Below, in pieces: positions 17,575 to 27,410 of a stretch of 64,000 nucleotides of DNA. How positions within the stretch are numbered: the first letter of the stretch is position 1; every line of letters starts with the position of its first letter. The DNA lies in NCBI RefSeq assembly GCF_001005085.2, contig NZ_LBMU02000043.1, positions 38,677 through 102,676 on the forward strand, written 5' to 3'. The notes beneath the pieces are model-generated. The model was not told the DNA's origin and searched no databases. It saw only the letters and a list, made by a program, of their open reading frames with translations. Source of the DNA: Streptomyces humi. Its GTDB lineage: Bacteria > Actinomycetota > Actinomycetes > Streptomycetales > Streptomycetaceae. The translations under genes and the position numbers were made by a program.

Positions 17575-17742
17575 ATGACGGGTGCGAGGATTCTGGAGCG
17601 ATTCCCGGCCGGGTCTCCCCGGGGGTCGTGGCCGGCCGAGGAGTACGCGGCCGAGCGCCGCGCCGAGGGCAAGCCGGCCACGGTGGTGATGGACCTGAAG
17701 ACGGACGCGTTCCTGGTCGTGGTCCGCACGGACGAGGACTGA
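17575..17742 (+). CDS. small conserved-type hypothetical protein (55 aa)
   Basis: A 55-residue acidic soluble peptide, MTGARILERFPAG start and VVRTDED end, with a central AEEYAAERRAEGKPATVVMDL. The ATG is preceded by AGGAGGTG at 6-base spacing, one of the best ribosome sites in the window, which is why this small frame is accepted. No recognised domain. Longer in-frame upstream sequence starting near 17467 lacks a ribosome site. It precedes the choline island by about 130 bases and may be unrelated to it. Confidence 0.6.
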   Translation: MTGARILERFPAGSPRGSWPAEEYAAERRAEGKPATVVMDLKTDAFLVVVRTDED

Positions 17743-17802
17743 CCCGACAGAGGCGCGGTTCACCGGATCCTTGACCGGTGATTCGGGGCTCCGCGATGCT
17801 GT

Positions 17803-17838
17803 GTTGCGGAATGCGAGATGTGCGGCGCCATGGGCAAC
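17803..17838. promoter_or_regulatory. tandem IclR-type operator, mycothiol dehydrogenase promoter
   Basis: Site 1 is GTTGCG-GAATG-CGAGAT (17803-17819), with a perfect left arm and 3/6 in the right. Site 2, starting exactly 19 bp later, is GCGGCG-CCATG-GGCAAC (17822-17838), with 4/6 and 5/6 arm matches to GTTGCG-N5-CGCAAC. It lies 30 bases before the dehydrogenase ATG. It is the weakest of five such tandem sites in this island. Confidence 0.5.
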
Positions 17839-17868
17839 GTCTCGCCGGCTCTGTCAGTAGGAGTGGCC

Positions 17869-18957
17869 ATGTCCCAGCAGGTCCGTGGTGTCGTCGCGCT
17901 GAGCAAGGGCGCCCCCGTCGGTCTGGAGACCATCGTGGTGCCCGATCCCGGTCCGGGGGAGGCGCTGGTCCGGGTCGAGGCGTGCGGGGTCTGCCACACC
18001 GATCTGCACTACCGTCAGGGCGGGATCAGTGACGACTTCCCGTTCCTGCTGGGCCACGAGGCGGCGGGCGTGGTCGAGGCCGTCGGCGACGGGGTCACCG
18101 ATGTCGCGCCCGGCGACTTCGTGATCCTCAACTGGCGTGCGGTGTGCGGTCAGTGCCGGGCCTGTCTGCGTGGGCGGCCGTGGTACTGCTTCGACACGCA
18201 CAACGCGCGGCAGCGGATGACCCTCGCCTCGACCGGGCAGGAACTCTCCCCGGCCCTCGGGATCGGCGCCTTCGCCGAGAAGACACTGGTGGCGGCCGGA
18301 CAGTGCACCAAGGTCGACCGGGCCGCCTCCCCGGCGGTCGCGGGGCTGCTCGGCTGCGGGGTGATGGCGGGCATCGGCGCCGCCCTCAACACCGGCAACG
18401 TCGGACGAGGGGACAGCGTCGCGGTGATCGGCTGCGGCGGTGTGGGCGCGGCCGCGGTGCTCGGCTCGCACCTGGCCGGCGCGGCGAAGGTCATCGCGGT
18501 CGACATCGACGACCGCAAACTGGCGACGGCGCGGGGGCTCGGGGCGACCCACACGGTCAACTCGAAGGAGGCCGACGCGGTCGACGCGGTGCGCGAACTG
18601 ACCGGCGGCTTCGGCGCGGACGTCGTCATCGAGGCGGTGGGCCGCCCGGAGACCTACCGGCAGGCCTTCTACGCCCGTGACCTGGCCGGGACCGTGGTGC
18701 TGGTCGGCGTACCGACGCCGGAGATGAAGCTGGAGCTGCCCCTGCTGGACGTCTTCGGCCGGGGCGGGGCGCTGAAGTCGTCCTGGTACGGGGACTGTTT
18801 GCCCTCCCGCGACTTCCCGATGCTCATCGACCTCCATCTGAGGGGCCGGCTCGACCTCGACGCCTTCGTCACCGAGACCATCGGCCTGGACGAGGTGGAG
18901 AAGGCCTTCGAGCGCATGCGCCACGGTGACGTCCTGCGCTCGGTGGTGCTCCTGTGA
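17869..18957 (+). CDS. mscR: S-(hydroxymethyl)mycothiol dehydrogenase
   Basis: A 362-residue zinc-dependent medium-chain dehydrogenase, close to the usual length of mycothiol-dependent formaldehyde dehydrogenases. Catalytic-zinc ligands appear in GVCHTDLHYR (Cys and His near residues 40-43) and GHEAAG; the structural-zinc Cys cluster is CGQCRACLRGRPWYC. The NAD-binding Rossmann turn is VIGCGGVGAAA near 197. The enzyme oxidises the adduct of formaldehyde and mycothiol to S-formylmycothiol. Its place at the edge of a betaine-demethylation island, with the same operator type in front, fits removal of formaldehyde released by the Rieske demethylase. TAGGAG precedes the ATG at 17869. Confidence 0.9.
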   Translation: MSQQVRGVVALSKGAPVGLETIVVPDPGPGEALVRVEACGVCHTDLHYRQGGISDDFPFLLGHEAAGVVEAVGDGVTDVAPGDFVILNWRAVCGQCRACLRGRPWYCFDTHNARQRMTLASTGQELSPALGIGAFAEKTLVAAGQCTKVDRAASPAVAGLLGCGVMAGIGAALNTGNVGRGDSVAVIGCGGVGAAAVLGSHLAGAAKVIAVDIDDRKLATARGLGATHTVNSKEADAVDAVRELTGGFGADVVIEAVGRPETYRQAFYARDLAGTVVLVGVPTPEMKLELPLLDVFGRGGALKSSWYGDCLPSRDFPMLIDLHLRGRLDLDAFVTETIGLDEVEKAFERMRHGDVLRSVVLL

Positions 18958-18978
18958 CGGGCGGCGCCGGAGTCTCGC

Positions 18979-18996
18979 GGCTCCGGTAGCGGAGCC
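18979..18996 (+). terminator. hairpin after mycothiol dehydrogenase
   Basis: GGCTCCG (18979-18985), loop GTAG, CGGAGCC (18990-18996), perfect 7-bp stem 22 bases after the stop codon. A second, longer-looped 11-bp repeat ACGGCCCCGCC/GGCGGGGCCGT lies at 19027-19076. The remainder of the gap to 19267 holds the operator for the Rieske operon. Confidence 0.6.
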
Positions 18997-19220
18997 ACGG
19001 CGATCGCCGACCGCTTCCGCCACGGCACGGCCCCGCCTCGGTGACGGCCCCCTCGGACGACACCGGGCGGGGCCGTCGTCGTATCGGACGGGCCGTGCGT
19101 CTTCCCAGCTCACACCCGGTTTTCCGGGGGCTCGGGCGAGCCCGGGCGGGCGCCTTGGCGGCCCCCGCAAACCGGCGCGTGAACGCCTTGACAACGCTTC
19201 GGGGCCGCCCTCAAACTGGC

Positions 19221-19256
19221 GTTGCGCTTACCGCAATCCGTTTCGCTATACGCACC
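19221..19256. promoter_or_regulatory. tandem IclR-type operator, Rieske operon promoter
   Basis: Site 1 is GTTGCG-CTTAC-CGCAAT (19221-19237) and site 2 is GTTTCG-CTATA-CGCACC (19240-19256), again starting 19 bp apart. Three of the four arms differ from GTTGCG/CGCAAC by one base and the fourth is perfect. The second site ends 11 bases before the ferredoxin ATG and overlaps the likely -10 region (TATAC), so binding there should directly affect initiation. Confidence 0.7.
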
Positions 19257-19267
19257 GAGGTGTCATG

Positions 19268-19627
19268 ATGATTCCCGCGTGCCGTCTCGAGGATCTGCCG
19301 CGAGGCGAGGCCCACCGGCTCGACATCGACCCGCCCGTGTCGGTGTTCCACACCGACGACGGCGAGCTCTTCGCCATCGACGACACCTGCACCCACCAGG
19401 ACGCGTCGCTCGCCGACGGCTGGCTGGAGGGCTGCGAGGTGGAATGCCCCCTGCACGCCTCGAAGTTCGACCTGCGCACCGGAGCCGTGGACGCGCCCCC
19501 GGCCAGACTCCCGGTCCGCACCCACCAGATCGTGGTCGAGGACGGCACGGTCTACGTCCGGCTCTCCACCGACGCGCCCAATCTGCCGCCGTGCGTCAGC
19601 GCCCGCCTCGCCGGCGGCGCCGCGTGA
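19268..19627 (+). CDS. Rieske-type [2Fe-2S] ferredoxin
   Basis: A 119-residue soluble Rieske ferredoxin. The cluster ligands are Cys41-x-His43 (CTH) and Cys60-x2-His63 (CPLH), separated by 16 residues as in the oxygenase-associated ferredoxins (CarAc/BphF type). It should pass electrons from the reductase encoded next to the terminal oxygenase two genes on. ATGATG gives two possible starts; the second (19268) has better spacing to GAGGTG, the first would add one Met. Its TGA overlaps the GTG of the reductase (GTGA), which implies translational coupling. Confidence 0.88.
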   Translation: MIPACRLEDLPRGEAHRLDIDPPVSVFHTDDGELFAIDDTCTHQDASLADGWLEGCEVECPLHASKFDLRTGAVDAPPARLPVRTHQIVVEDGTVYVRLSTDAPNLPPCVSARLAGGAA

Positions 19628-20787
19628 GGACCGTGGCCGTGGTGGGCGCCTCGCTGGCCGGACTGTCGGCCGCGCGCTCGCTGCGGCAGCGGGGGTACGA
19701 CGGCCGGCTGGTCGTCATCGGCGACGAGACCCACCGCCCTTACGACCGGCCCCCGTTGTCCAAGGAGTTCCTGGCCGGCACCCTCCGTGAGGCGGACCTC
19801 GCGCTGGAGCGGGACGGCGAGGAACTCCACGCCGAGTGGCTGCTCGGCACCCGGGCCGCCGGTCTCGACCGCACCCGGCGGGCGATCCGGCTCGCCGACG
19901 GCCGGGAGGTCCGCGCCGACGGAGTCGTCGTCGCCACCGGTGCCGCCGCGCGCACCCTGCCCGGCACCGACGGCCTCGCCGGGGTCCACGTGCTGCGCAC
20001 CCTGGACGACGCCCGCGCCCTGCGGGACGACCTGGCCCGGGGCGGCCGGCTGGTGGTGATCGGCGGCGGGTTCGTCGGCGCCGAGGTCGCCTCCACCGCG
20101 TACGCCCTCGGCCTCGACGTCACCGTGATCGAGGCGGCGCCGACCCCGCTGGCCGGACCGCTCGGCCAGGCCATGGGCGCGGTCGTCTCCGCCCTGCACG
20201 CCGACCACGGGGTACGGCTGCTGTGCGGGGTGGGCGTCAAGGGGCTGGGCGGCGAACACCGGGTGGAGGCCGTCCTGCTGGAGGACGGGCGCAGTGTGCC
20301 CGCCGACACCGTCGTCGTCGGAGTGGGCGCCCGTCCCTGCGTCGACTGGCTCGAAGGCTCCGGCGTCGCGCTCGACAACGGCGTGAGGTGCGGCGCCGAC
20401 GGCCGTACCAGCCTGGCCGCCGTGGTCGCGGTCGGCGACTGCGCCAACTGGTACGACCCGGGCACCGGCAGCCACCGCAGGGTCGAGCACTGGACCGGCG
20501 CGCTGGAACGGCCGGCCGCCGCCGTCGCCGCCCTGCTGGCCCACGGCGCGACGGAACCGGGCGTCCCCCGGCCCCCGTACTTCTGGTCCGACCAGTACGG
20601 CGTGAAGATCCAGTTCGTCGGGCAGGCCGCGGGGGCCGACAGCGTGACGGTCGAGGAGGGCTCCACCGACGACCGCAGCTTCCTCGCCGTCTACCGGCGG
20701 GCCGGCCGGCCGGTCGCGGTGCTCGGCATGAACCAGCCGCGGCTGTTCACCCGCGCCCGCAAGCAGTTCGGCACCGCCGCGTCCTGA
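19624..20787 (+). CDS. FAD-dependent NAD(P)H:ferredoxin reductase
   Basis: A 387-residue reductase of the oxygenase-coupled type (BphA4/rubredoxin-reductase fold). The FAD Rossmann motif is VVGASLAGLSAARSL at the N-terminus, followed by YDRPPLSKEFL, the NAD(P)H-binding VIGGGFVGAEVAS near residue 142, the second FAD motif AVGDCANW near 270, and a C-terminal interface domain with HWTGALERPAAA. It starts with GTG at 19624, overlapping the ferredoxin stop by four bases. With its neighbours it makes a separate-component electron chain, unlike Pseudomonas GbcB, in which reductase and iron-sulphur domain are in one polypeptide. Confidence 0.88.
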   Translation: MRTVAVVGASLAGLSAARSLRQRGYDGRLVVIGDETHRPYDRPPLSKEFLAGTLREADLALERDGEELHAEWLLGTRAAGLDRTRRAIRLADGREVRADGVVVATGAAARTLPGTDGLAGVHVLRTLDDARALRDDLARGGRLVVIGGGFVGAEVASTAYALGLDVTVIEAAPTPLAGPLGQAMGAVVSALHADHGVRLLCGVGVKGLGGEHRVEAVLLEDGRSVPADTVVVGVGARPCVDWLEGSGVALDNGVRCGADGRTSLAAVVAVGDCANWYDPGTGSHRRVEHWTGALERPAAAVAALLAHGATEPGVPRPPYFWSDQYGVKIQFVGQAAGADSVTVEEGSTDDRSFLAVYRRAGRPVAVLGMNQPRLFTRARKQFGTAAS

Positions 20788-20839
20788 CCCGGCGACCGCG
20801 CCACCCCATCGATCCACGACGTTCTCCGAGGAGTGCACC

Positions 20840-21973
20840 GTGACCTCGACCAGCCTGCCGGACAGCCTGATCGCCACCCTCCCCGGCTCCGCCTACACGG
20901 ATCCCGGGATCTTCGCGCAGGAACAGGAGCGCATCTTCGAGACGATGTGGTTCTGCGTCGCCCGCGCCGCCGACCTGCCGAAGCCCGGCGCCTTCCGCAC
21001 CGTCGACGTGGGCCGCGAGAGCATCCTCGTCACCCGGGCCCGGGACGGCGCGATCCGCGCCTACTTCAACGTCTGCCGGCACCGCGGGGCGAAGCTCCGC
21101 ACCGAGGAGACCGGCGAGGTCGCACGGGCCTTCCAGTGCCCGTACCACGCCTGGACCTACGGACTCGACGGCAAGCTGGTCGCGGCGCCCAACCTCACCA
21201 AGATGCCCGACGTGGGCCGCACCGAGTACGGCCTGGTGGGCGTGGCCGTGCGCGAGTGGCTCGGCTATGTGTGGGTGTGCCTCGCGGAGAACCCGCCGTC
21301 CTTCGAGGAGGACGTGATCGGGGCCGTGGTCGAGCGGCTGGGCGACGTCGCGGCGATCGAGCGCTACGGAGTCGAGGACCTCTCCGTCGGCCGGCGGATC
21401 GTCTACGACGTCAAGGCCAACTGGAAGCTCATCATCGAGAACTTCATGGAGTGCTACCACTGCGCCACCATCCACCCCGAACTCACCGAGGTGCTCCCCG
21501 AGTTCGCCGACGGTTACGCGGCCCAGTACTACGTGGGCCACGGCGCGGAGTTCGGCGCGGGCGTGCGCGGCTTCACCGTGGACGGCTCCGAGGGCCTCGA
21601 CCGCATCCCCGGCGTCTCCGAGGACCAGGACCGGCGGTACTACGCGATCACCGTCAAGCCGCAGGTGTTCATCAACCTGGTGCCGGACCACGTGATCTTC
21701 CACCGGATGTACCCGGTGGCCGTCGACCGCACGGTCGTCGAGTGCGACTGGCTCTATCTCCCGCACGTCGTGGCGAGCGGCAAGGACGTCAGCCGGTCCG
21801 TGGAACTCTTCGACCGGGTCAACCGCCAGGACTTCGACGCCTGCGAGCGGACCCAGCCGGGGATGAGCTCACGGCTGTACGCCAAGGGCGGTGTGCTGGT
21901 GCCCAGTGAGCACCACATCGGCGCCTTCCACGACTGGGTGCACGAGCGGCTCGGCACCGGGCAGCCGGGGTGA
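20840..21973 (+). CDS. gbcA: Rieske non-haem iron oxygenase, probable glycine betaine demethylase
   Basis: A 377-residue terminal oxygenase alpha subunit. Rieske ligands are Cys79-x-His81 and Cys100-x2-His103 (CPYH); the catalytic-iron segment ENFMECYHCATIHPE supplies His207 and His212. The family GbcA/CntA/stachydrine demethylase removes N-methyl groups from quaternary amines. Here the genes around it make betaine and consume dimethylglycine, so the best assignment is betaine to dimethylglycine plus formaldehyde. GTG start with GAGGAG at suitable spacing. Carnitine or proline betaine as substrate cannot be excluded from sequence alone. Confidence 0.82.
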   Translation: MTSTSLPDSLIATLPGSAYTDPGIFAQEQERIFETMWFCVARAADLPKPGAFRTVDVGRESILVTRARDGAIRAYFNVCRHRGAKLRTEETGEVARAFQCPYHAWTYGLDGKLVAAPNLTKMPDVGRTEYGLVGVAVREWLGYVWVCLAENPPSFEEDVIGAVVERLGDVAAIERYGVEDLSVGRRIVYDVKANWKLIIENFMECYHCATIHPELTEVLPEFADGYAAQYYVGHGAEFGAGVRGFTVDGSEGLDRIPGVSEDQDRRYYAITVKPQVFINLVPDHVIFHRMYPVAVDRTVVECDWLYLPHVVASGKDVSRSVELFDRVNRQDFDACERTQPGMSSRLYAKGGVLVPSEHHIGAFHDWVHERLGTGQPG

Positions 21974-22032
21974 CGCCCGTGACCCGCGCGAGCGGCTGAA
22001 CGCGGGCCCCACGGCGGTCGTCCCGCGGGCGC

Positions 22033-22830
22033 TCAGCCCAGGTAGCCCATCCGGTGGCTGATCTCCTCGGCGCCCTTGACCAGCACCGGGGCGAGTTCGT
22101 GCATCCGCTCCTCGGTGAACCGGTAGGACGGCCCGGACGCGCTGATCGAGGCGATGACCTGGCCCTCCCGGTCGCGGATCGGCGCGGCCATGGCGTGCAG
22201 CCCGATCTCCAGCTCCTCCAGCGTCCAGGCGTAACCGCGCTCCCGGGCCTCGGCGAGGTTCTTCTCCAGCTTCGCCTTCGAGGAGATGGTGTGCGGGGTC
22301 ACCTTCTTCAGACCGGAGTCCGAGATCAGCGCGGCCCGCTCCCCGGCGGGCAGATGGGCCAGCATGATCTTGCCGCTGGAGGTGGCGTGCAGCGGGGTGA
22401 GCTGGCCGACCCAGTTGTGCGCGCTGACGGCGGCCGTACCGCGCACCTGGTAGAGGTTGATCGCGTAGTGCTCCTGCATCACCGCGATGTTCACCGTCTC
22501 GCCGATCTCCTCGGCCAGCCGCTCGCACACCTGGCGGCCCTGCTGGGTGACGTCGATGCGGCCCGTGACGGCTCCCGCCAGGCGTACGATCCCGAAGCCG
22601 AGCGCGTACTTGCCCCGTTCGCCCGCCTGTTCCACCAGGCCGCGCGCCTCCAGGGCGCCGAGCAGCCGGAACGCGGTCGACTTGTGCACGTCGATCTCCG
22701 CGGCCACCTCGCTCACCCCGGCCTCCCCGCGCTGGGCGAGGATCTCCAGGACGCTGATGGCGCGGTCGACGGACTGCACGCCGCCGGAGGATGAGCCGTT
22801 CGTTTCGGTATCCGGACTGTAGTTGCTCAT
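22033..22830 (-). CDS. IclR-family transcriptional regulator of the choline island
   Basis: A 265-residue IclR regulator. The winged helix-turn-helix occupies about residues 18-80 (VDRAISVLEILAQRG and VHKSTAFRLLGALEARGL), and the effector-binding domain follows to the end, with the signature region SISASGPSYRFTEERM near 230. IclR proteins bind as dimers of dimers to paired palindromes, which fits the 19-bp-spaced tandem sites at five promoters here. The gene is divergent from betA; its ATG (22830) is 66 bases from the shared operator. No Shine-Dalgarno sequence is visible before the ATG, so the transcript may be leaderless or poorly translated. The ligand is probably choline or betaine, by inference. 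Confidence 0.88.
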   Translation of the reverse strand: MSNYSPDTETNGSSSGGVQSVDRAISVLEILAQRGEAGVSEVAAEIDVHKSTAFRLLGALEARGLVEQAGERGKYALGFGIVRLAGAVTGRIDVTQQGRQVCERLAEEIGETVNIAVMQEHYAINLYQVRGTAAVSAHNWVGQLTPLHATSSGKIMLAHLPAGERAALISDSGLKKVTPHTISSKAKLEKNLAEARERGYAWTLEELEIGLHAMAAPIRDREGQVIASISASGPSYRFTEERMHELAPVLVKGAEEISHRMGYLG

Positions 22831-22895
22831 AGCGGAACTATACGCGCAGTAAACAACGCGACCCAAGTAACGCGATGTGAACAAAGATCTTACAA

Positions 22896-22931
22896 GTTGC
22901 GTTGTTCGCAACCTGGTGCGTATAGCGATAC
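22896..22931. promoter_or_regulatory. tandem IclR-type operator between iclR gene and betA
   Basis: Site 1 is the perfect palindrome GTTGCG-TTGTT-CGCAAC (22896-22912), the best match in the window. Site 2 is GGTGCG-TATAG-CGATAC (22915-22931), starting 19 bp later. A possible -10 TACTAG lies at 22935-22940, so site 2 overlaps the betA promoter. The same element can serve the divergent regulator gene. Confidence 0.75.
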
Positions 22932-22979
22932 CCGTACTAGCATGCCGCGCAATCGACGGCGCGAGCGAGACGAGGCACC

Positions 22980-24650
22980 ATGGCTCCCTTGCAGTACGAC
23001 TTCGTCATCGTCGGCGGCGGATCGGCCGGCAGCGCACTGGCGAACCGGCTCTCGGCCGACCCCGGCAACCGGGTGCTCGTGCTCGAGGCGGGCCGCCCCG
23101 ACTACCCGTGGGACGTGTTCATCCACATGCCCGCCGCGCTGACCTATCCGATCGGCAGCCGCTTCTACGACTGGAAGTACGAGTCCGAGCCCGAGCCCCA
23201 CATGGGCGGCCGCCGTGTCTATCACGCCCGCGGCAAGGTGCTGGGCGGCTCCAGCAGCATCAACGGCATGATCTTCCAGCGCGGCAACCCCATGGACTAC
23301 GAGCGCTGGGCGGCCGACCCCGGCATGGAGACCTGGGACTACGCCCACTGCCTGCCGTACTTCCGCCGGATGGAGAACTGCCTCGCGGCCGACCCGGACG
23401 ACGAGTTCCGCGGCCACGACGGACCACTGGTGCTGGAACGCGGCCCGGCCGACAACCCGCTCTTCACCGCCTTCCTGAAGGCCACCGAGGAGGCCGGGTA
23501 CGCGCCCACCGACGACGTCAACGGCTACCGGCAGGAGGGCTTCGCCAAGTTCGACCGCAACGTCCACCGCGGCCGGCGGCTGTCGGCGTCCAAGGCGTAC
23601 CTCGCACCCGCCCGCAGCCGCCCCAACCTCACCGTGAAGACCCGCGCCCTGGTCACCCGCGTCCTCTTCGAGGGAAAGAAGGCCGTCGGCGTCGAGTACC
23701 GGCGCGGCAGGGGTGCCCTCCGGCAGGTCCGCGCGAAGGAGGTCGTCCTCTGCGGCGGCGCGATCAACTCCCCTCAGCTGCTCCAGCTCTCCGGCGTCGG
23801 CAACGCCGAGGAACTGCGCGCGCTCGGCATCGACGTCGTCCACGACCTGCCGGGCGTCGGCGAGAACCTCCAGGACCACCTGGAGGTGTACATCCAGTAC
23901 GGCTGCAAGCAGCCGGTGTCCGTCCAGCCGTACCTGGCGAAGTGGCGGGCCCCCTTCATCGGTCTTCAGTGGCTCTTCCGCAGGGGGCCGGCCGCGACGA
24001 ACCACTTCGAGGCCGGCGGCTTCTGCCGCAGCAACGAGGATGTCGACTACCCCAACCTGATGTTCCACTTCCTGCCCGTCGCGGTCCGCTACGACGGCTC
24101 CGTGCCCGCCGGCGGCCACGGCTACCAGGTCCACGTCGGACCCATGTACTCCGACGCCCTCGGCTCGGTGAAGATCAGGAGCAAGGACCCGGACGAACAC
24201 CCGGCACTGCGCTTCAACTACCTCTCCACCGAGCAGGACCGGCGCGAGTGGGTCGAGGCGGTGCGGGTCGCCCGCGACCTCCTCAACCAGCCCGCGCTCG
24301 CCCCCTACAACGACGGCGAGATCTCGCCCGGCCCGTCCGTGGCGACCGACGAGGAGATCCTCGCCTGGGTCGCCAAGGACGGCGAGACCGCCCTGCACCC
24401 GTCCTGCACCTGCAAGATGGGCACCGACGAGATGTCCGTCGTCGACCCGGCGAGCATGCGCGTGCACGGCGTGGACGGCCTGCGGGTGGTGGACGCCTCG
24501 GTGATGCCCTACGTCACCAACGGCAACATCTACGCGCCGGTGATGATGATCGCCGAGAAGGCGGCCGACCTGATCCTCGGCAAGGAGCCCCTGGCGCCGT
24601 CGAAGGCCGCCTACTACCGGCACCGCGACGCCCAGAGGCAGGCCGGGTAG
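22980..24650 (+). CDS. betA: choline dehydrogenase (GMC oxidoreductase)
   Basis: A 556-residue GMC-family flavoprotein, the usual size of BetA. It begins with the FAD motif FVIVGGGSAGSALANRL and carries both GMC signatures, GKVLGGSSSINGMIFQRG near residue 83 and GAINSPQLLQLSGVG near 260. The C-terminus has LHPSCTCKMG with the catalytic His and TNGNIYAPVMMIAEKAADLI with the conserved Asn. It oxidises choline to betaine aldehyde and probably on to betaine. Codon use is normal for the window. The gene is preceded by the strongest operator and is followed by betB after 165 bases holding another operator, so the two are separately controlled. Confidence 0.92.
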   Translation: MAPLQYDFVIVGGGSAGSALANRLSADPGNRVLVLEAGRPDYPWDVFIHMPAALTYPIGSRFYDWKYESEPEPHMGGRRVYHARGKVLGGSSSINGMIFQRGNPMDYERWAADPGMETWDYAHCLPYFRRMENCLAADPDDEFRGHDGPLVLERGPADNPLFTAFLKATEEAGYAPTDDVNGYRQEGFAKFDRNVHRGRRLSASKAYLAPARSRPNLTVKTRALVTRVLFEGKKAVGVEYRRGRGALRQVRAKEVVLCGGAINSPQLLQLSGVGNAEELRALGIDVVHDLPGVGENLQDHLEVYIQYGCKQPVSVQPYLAKWRAPFIGLQWLFRRGPAATNHFEAGGFCRSNEDVDYPNLMFHFLPVAVRYDGSVPAGGHGYQVHVGPMYSDALGSVKIRSKDPDEHPALRFNYLSTEQDRREWVEAVRVARDLLNQPALAPYNDGEISPGPSVATDEEILAWVAKDGETALHPSCTCKMGTDEMSVVDPASMRVHGVDGLRVVDASVMPYVTNGNIYAPVMMIAEKAADLILGKEPLAPSKAAYYRHRDAQRQAG

Positions 24651-24751
24651 ACACCGGACGCCGCCGCGCGGCCGTGCGACGGCGTGCCTCTTTCGCGGCC
24701 TAATCGGGATACGCGGACCCCTTGACGTTCGTCAGCCTGTTCGGCCAGGGT

Positions 24752-24787
24752 GTTCCACCACAAGCAATCCAATGCACAATGCGCAAC
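24752..24787. promoter_or_regulatory. tandem IclR-type operator, betB-transporter operon
   Basis: Site 1 is GTTCCA-CCACA-AGCAAT (24752-24768) and site 2 is AATGCA-CAATG-CGCAAC (24771-24787), starting 19 bp apart. The right arm of site 2 is perfect, site 1 keeps 4/6 in each arm, and the left arm of site 2 keeps 3/6. It ends 28 bases before the betB GTG. Confidence 0.5.
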
Positions 24788-24815
24788 GCGAAGTTCGGGC
24801 TCGAAGGGCGCGGCC

Positions 24816-26285
24816 GTGGCAGATCTGTATGTGGACGGTGAATGGCGCGGCGCGGTGGCCGGCGGCCGGCGGGAGATCCGCTGTCCGGCCGACGGCACGC
24901 TCGTCGCCACGGTCTCGGAGGCGACCCGCCCCGACACCGAGGCAGCGATCGCCGCCGCCCGGCGCGCCTTCGACGAGGGGCCCTGGCCGGGCACCCCCGA
25001 GCGGGAACGCGGCGCCCTGCTGCTGCGCACCGCCGCCGTCCTCGAACGCGACGCCAGGGAGTTCGCCCGCGCCGAGTCCCTGGACACCGGCAAGCGCCTG
25101 GTGGAGAGCGAGTACGACATCGCCGACGTCGTCTCCTGTCTCCGCTACTACGGCGGCATCGCCGGGACGAACGCGGGCCGGGTGGTCGACACCGGCCGGG
25201 ACGACGCGCTCAGCCGGGTCACCTACGAACCCGTCGGCGTCTGCGGACTGATCACCCCCTGGAACTACCCGCTGCTCCAGGCCTCCTGGAAGATCGCACC
25301 GGCCCTGCTCGCGGGCAACACCGTCGTCCTCAAGCCCAGCGAGCTCACCCCCTCCACCTCGATCCTCCTCATGAAGGCCCTGGCCGAGGCGGGCCTCCCG
25401 GCCGGCGCCGCCAACCTCGTACTGGGCGCCGGAGCCGAGGCGGGCGCGCCGCTGGCCGAGCACCCGGACGTCGACCTGGTGTCCTTCACCGGCGGGCTGG
25501 GCACCGGCCGGCACATCATGGCCACCGCCGCGGCCACGGTGAAGAAGGTCGCCCTCGAACTCGGTGGCAAGAACCCCAACGTGGTCTTCGCCGACGCCGA
25601 CTTCGCCACCGCCGTGGACTTCGCCCTCACCGCCGTCTTCCTGCACTCGGGACAGGTCTGCTCGGCCGGCGCCCGGCTGATCGTCGAGGACCGGATCCAC
25701 GACGCCTTCGTGGACGAGGTGGTCCGCCGCGCCCGGCTGATCCGCCTCGGCGGCCCGTTCGACCCGGAGGCCGAGACCGGAGCGCTGATCTCCGCGCAGC
25801 ACCGCGAGAAGGTCGAGGCGTACGTGGCCGCCGGGATCGCCGAGGGCGCGGTCCTGCGCTGCGGCGGCGCCCGCCCCGAGGACCCCGCGCTCGCGAACGG
25901 CTTCTACTACCCGCCCACCGTCCTCGACGAGTGCCGCCAGGACATGCGCGTGGTGCACGAGGAGTCCTTCGGGCCCGTCCTCACCGTCGAGCGCTTCCAC
26001 GACGAGGACGACGCCGTCCGCATCGCCAACGACACGGAGTACGGCCTCGCCGGCGCCGTCTGGACACAGGACGCGGGCAAGGCGCAGCGGGTCGCGCGCA
26101 GGCTGCGCCACGGCACCGTGTGGATCAACGACTACCACCCCTACGTACCGCAAGCCGAATGGGGTGGTTTCGGGCACTCGGGTGTGGGCCGCGAGCTGGG
26201 ACCGACCGGCCTGGACGAGTACCGAGAGCCCAAGCACGTCTGGCAGAACATCCAACCCGGGCCGCAGCACTGGTTCCGCGGCTGA
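24816..26285 (+). CDS. betB: betaine-aldehyde dehydrogenase
   Basis: A 489-residue NAD(P)-dependent aldehyde dehydrogenase, the usual length for BetB. It has the cofactor-site PWNYPLLQASWKIAPALLAGN near residue 148, the general base Glu in LELGGKNP near 250 and the nucleophile in SGQVCSAG near 285. WINDYHPYVPQAEWGGFGHSG near the C-terminus is typical of betaine-aldehyde enzymes. It turns betaine aldehyde into glycine betaine. The GTG at 24816 has GAAGGG upstream; an upstream ATG at 24750 in the same frame would put the operator inside the coding region and is rejected. It leads an apparent operon with the transporter genes. Confidence 0.9.
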   Translation: MADLYVDGEWRGAVAGGRREIRCPADGTLVATVSEATRPDTEAAIAAARRAFDEGPWPGTPERERGALLLRTAAVLERDAREFARAESLDTGKRLVESEYDIADVVSCLRYYGGIAGTNAGRVVDTGRDDALSRVTYEPVGVCGLITPWNYPLLQASWKIAPALLAGNTVVLKPSELTPSTSILLMKALAEAGLPAGAANLVLGAGAEAGAPLAEHPDVDLVSFTGGLGTGRHIMATAAATVKKVALELGGKNPNVVFADADFATAVDFALTAVFLHSGQVCSAGARLIVEDRIHDAFVDEVVRRARLIRLGGPFDPEAETGALISAQHREKVEAYVAAGIAEGAVLRCGGARPEDPALANGFYYPPTVLDECRQDMRVVHEESFGPVLTVERFHDEDDAVRIANDTEYGLAGAVWTQDAGKAQRVARRLRHGTVWINDYHPYVPQAEWGGFGHSGVGRELGPTGLDEYREPKHVWQNIQPGPQHWFRG

Positions 26286-26306
26286 CGCCGAAGAGAGGTC
26301 CCCATC

Positions 26307-27409
<1,103 letters not shown>

Positions 27410-27410
<1 letters not shown>

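Noticed and set aside
22849..22876. Repeated AACGCGA motifs near the iclR start as extra operators
   Set aside because: They lack a partner arm and the 19-bp spacing; only two copies 14 bp apart, so chance is likely.
24750..24815. Upstream ATG for betB adding 22 codons
   Set aside because: It would place the tandem operator inside the coding region, lacks a ribosome site, and gives an N-terminus unlike aldehyde dehydrogenases.
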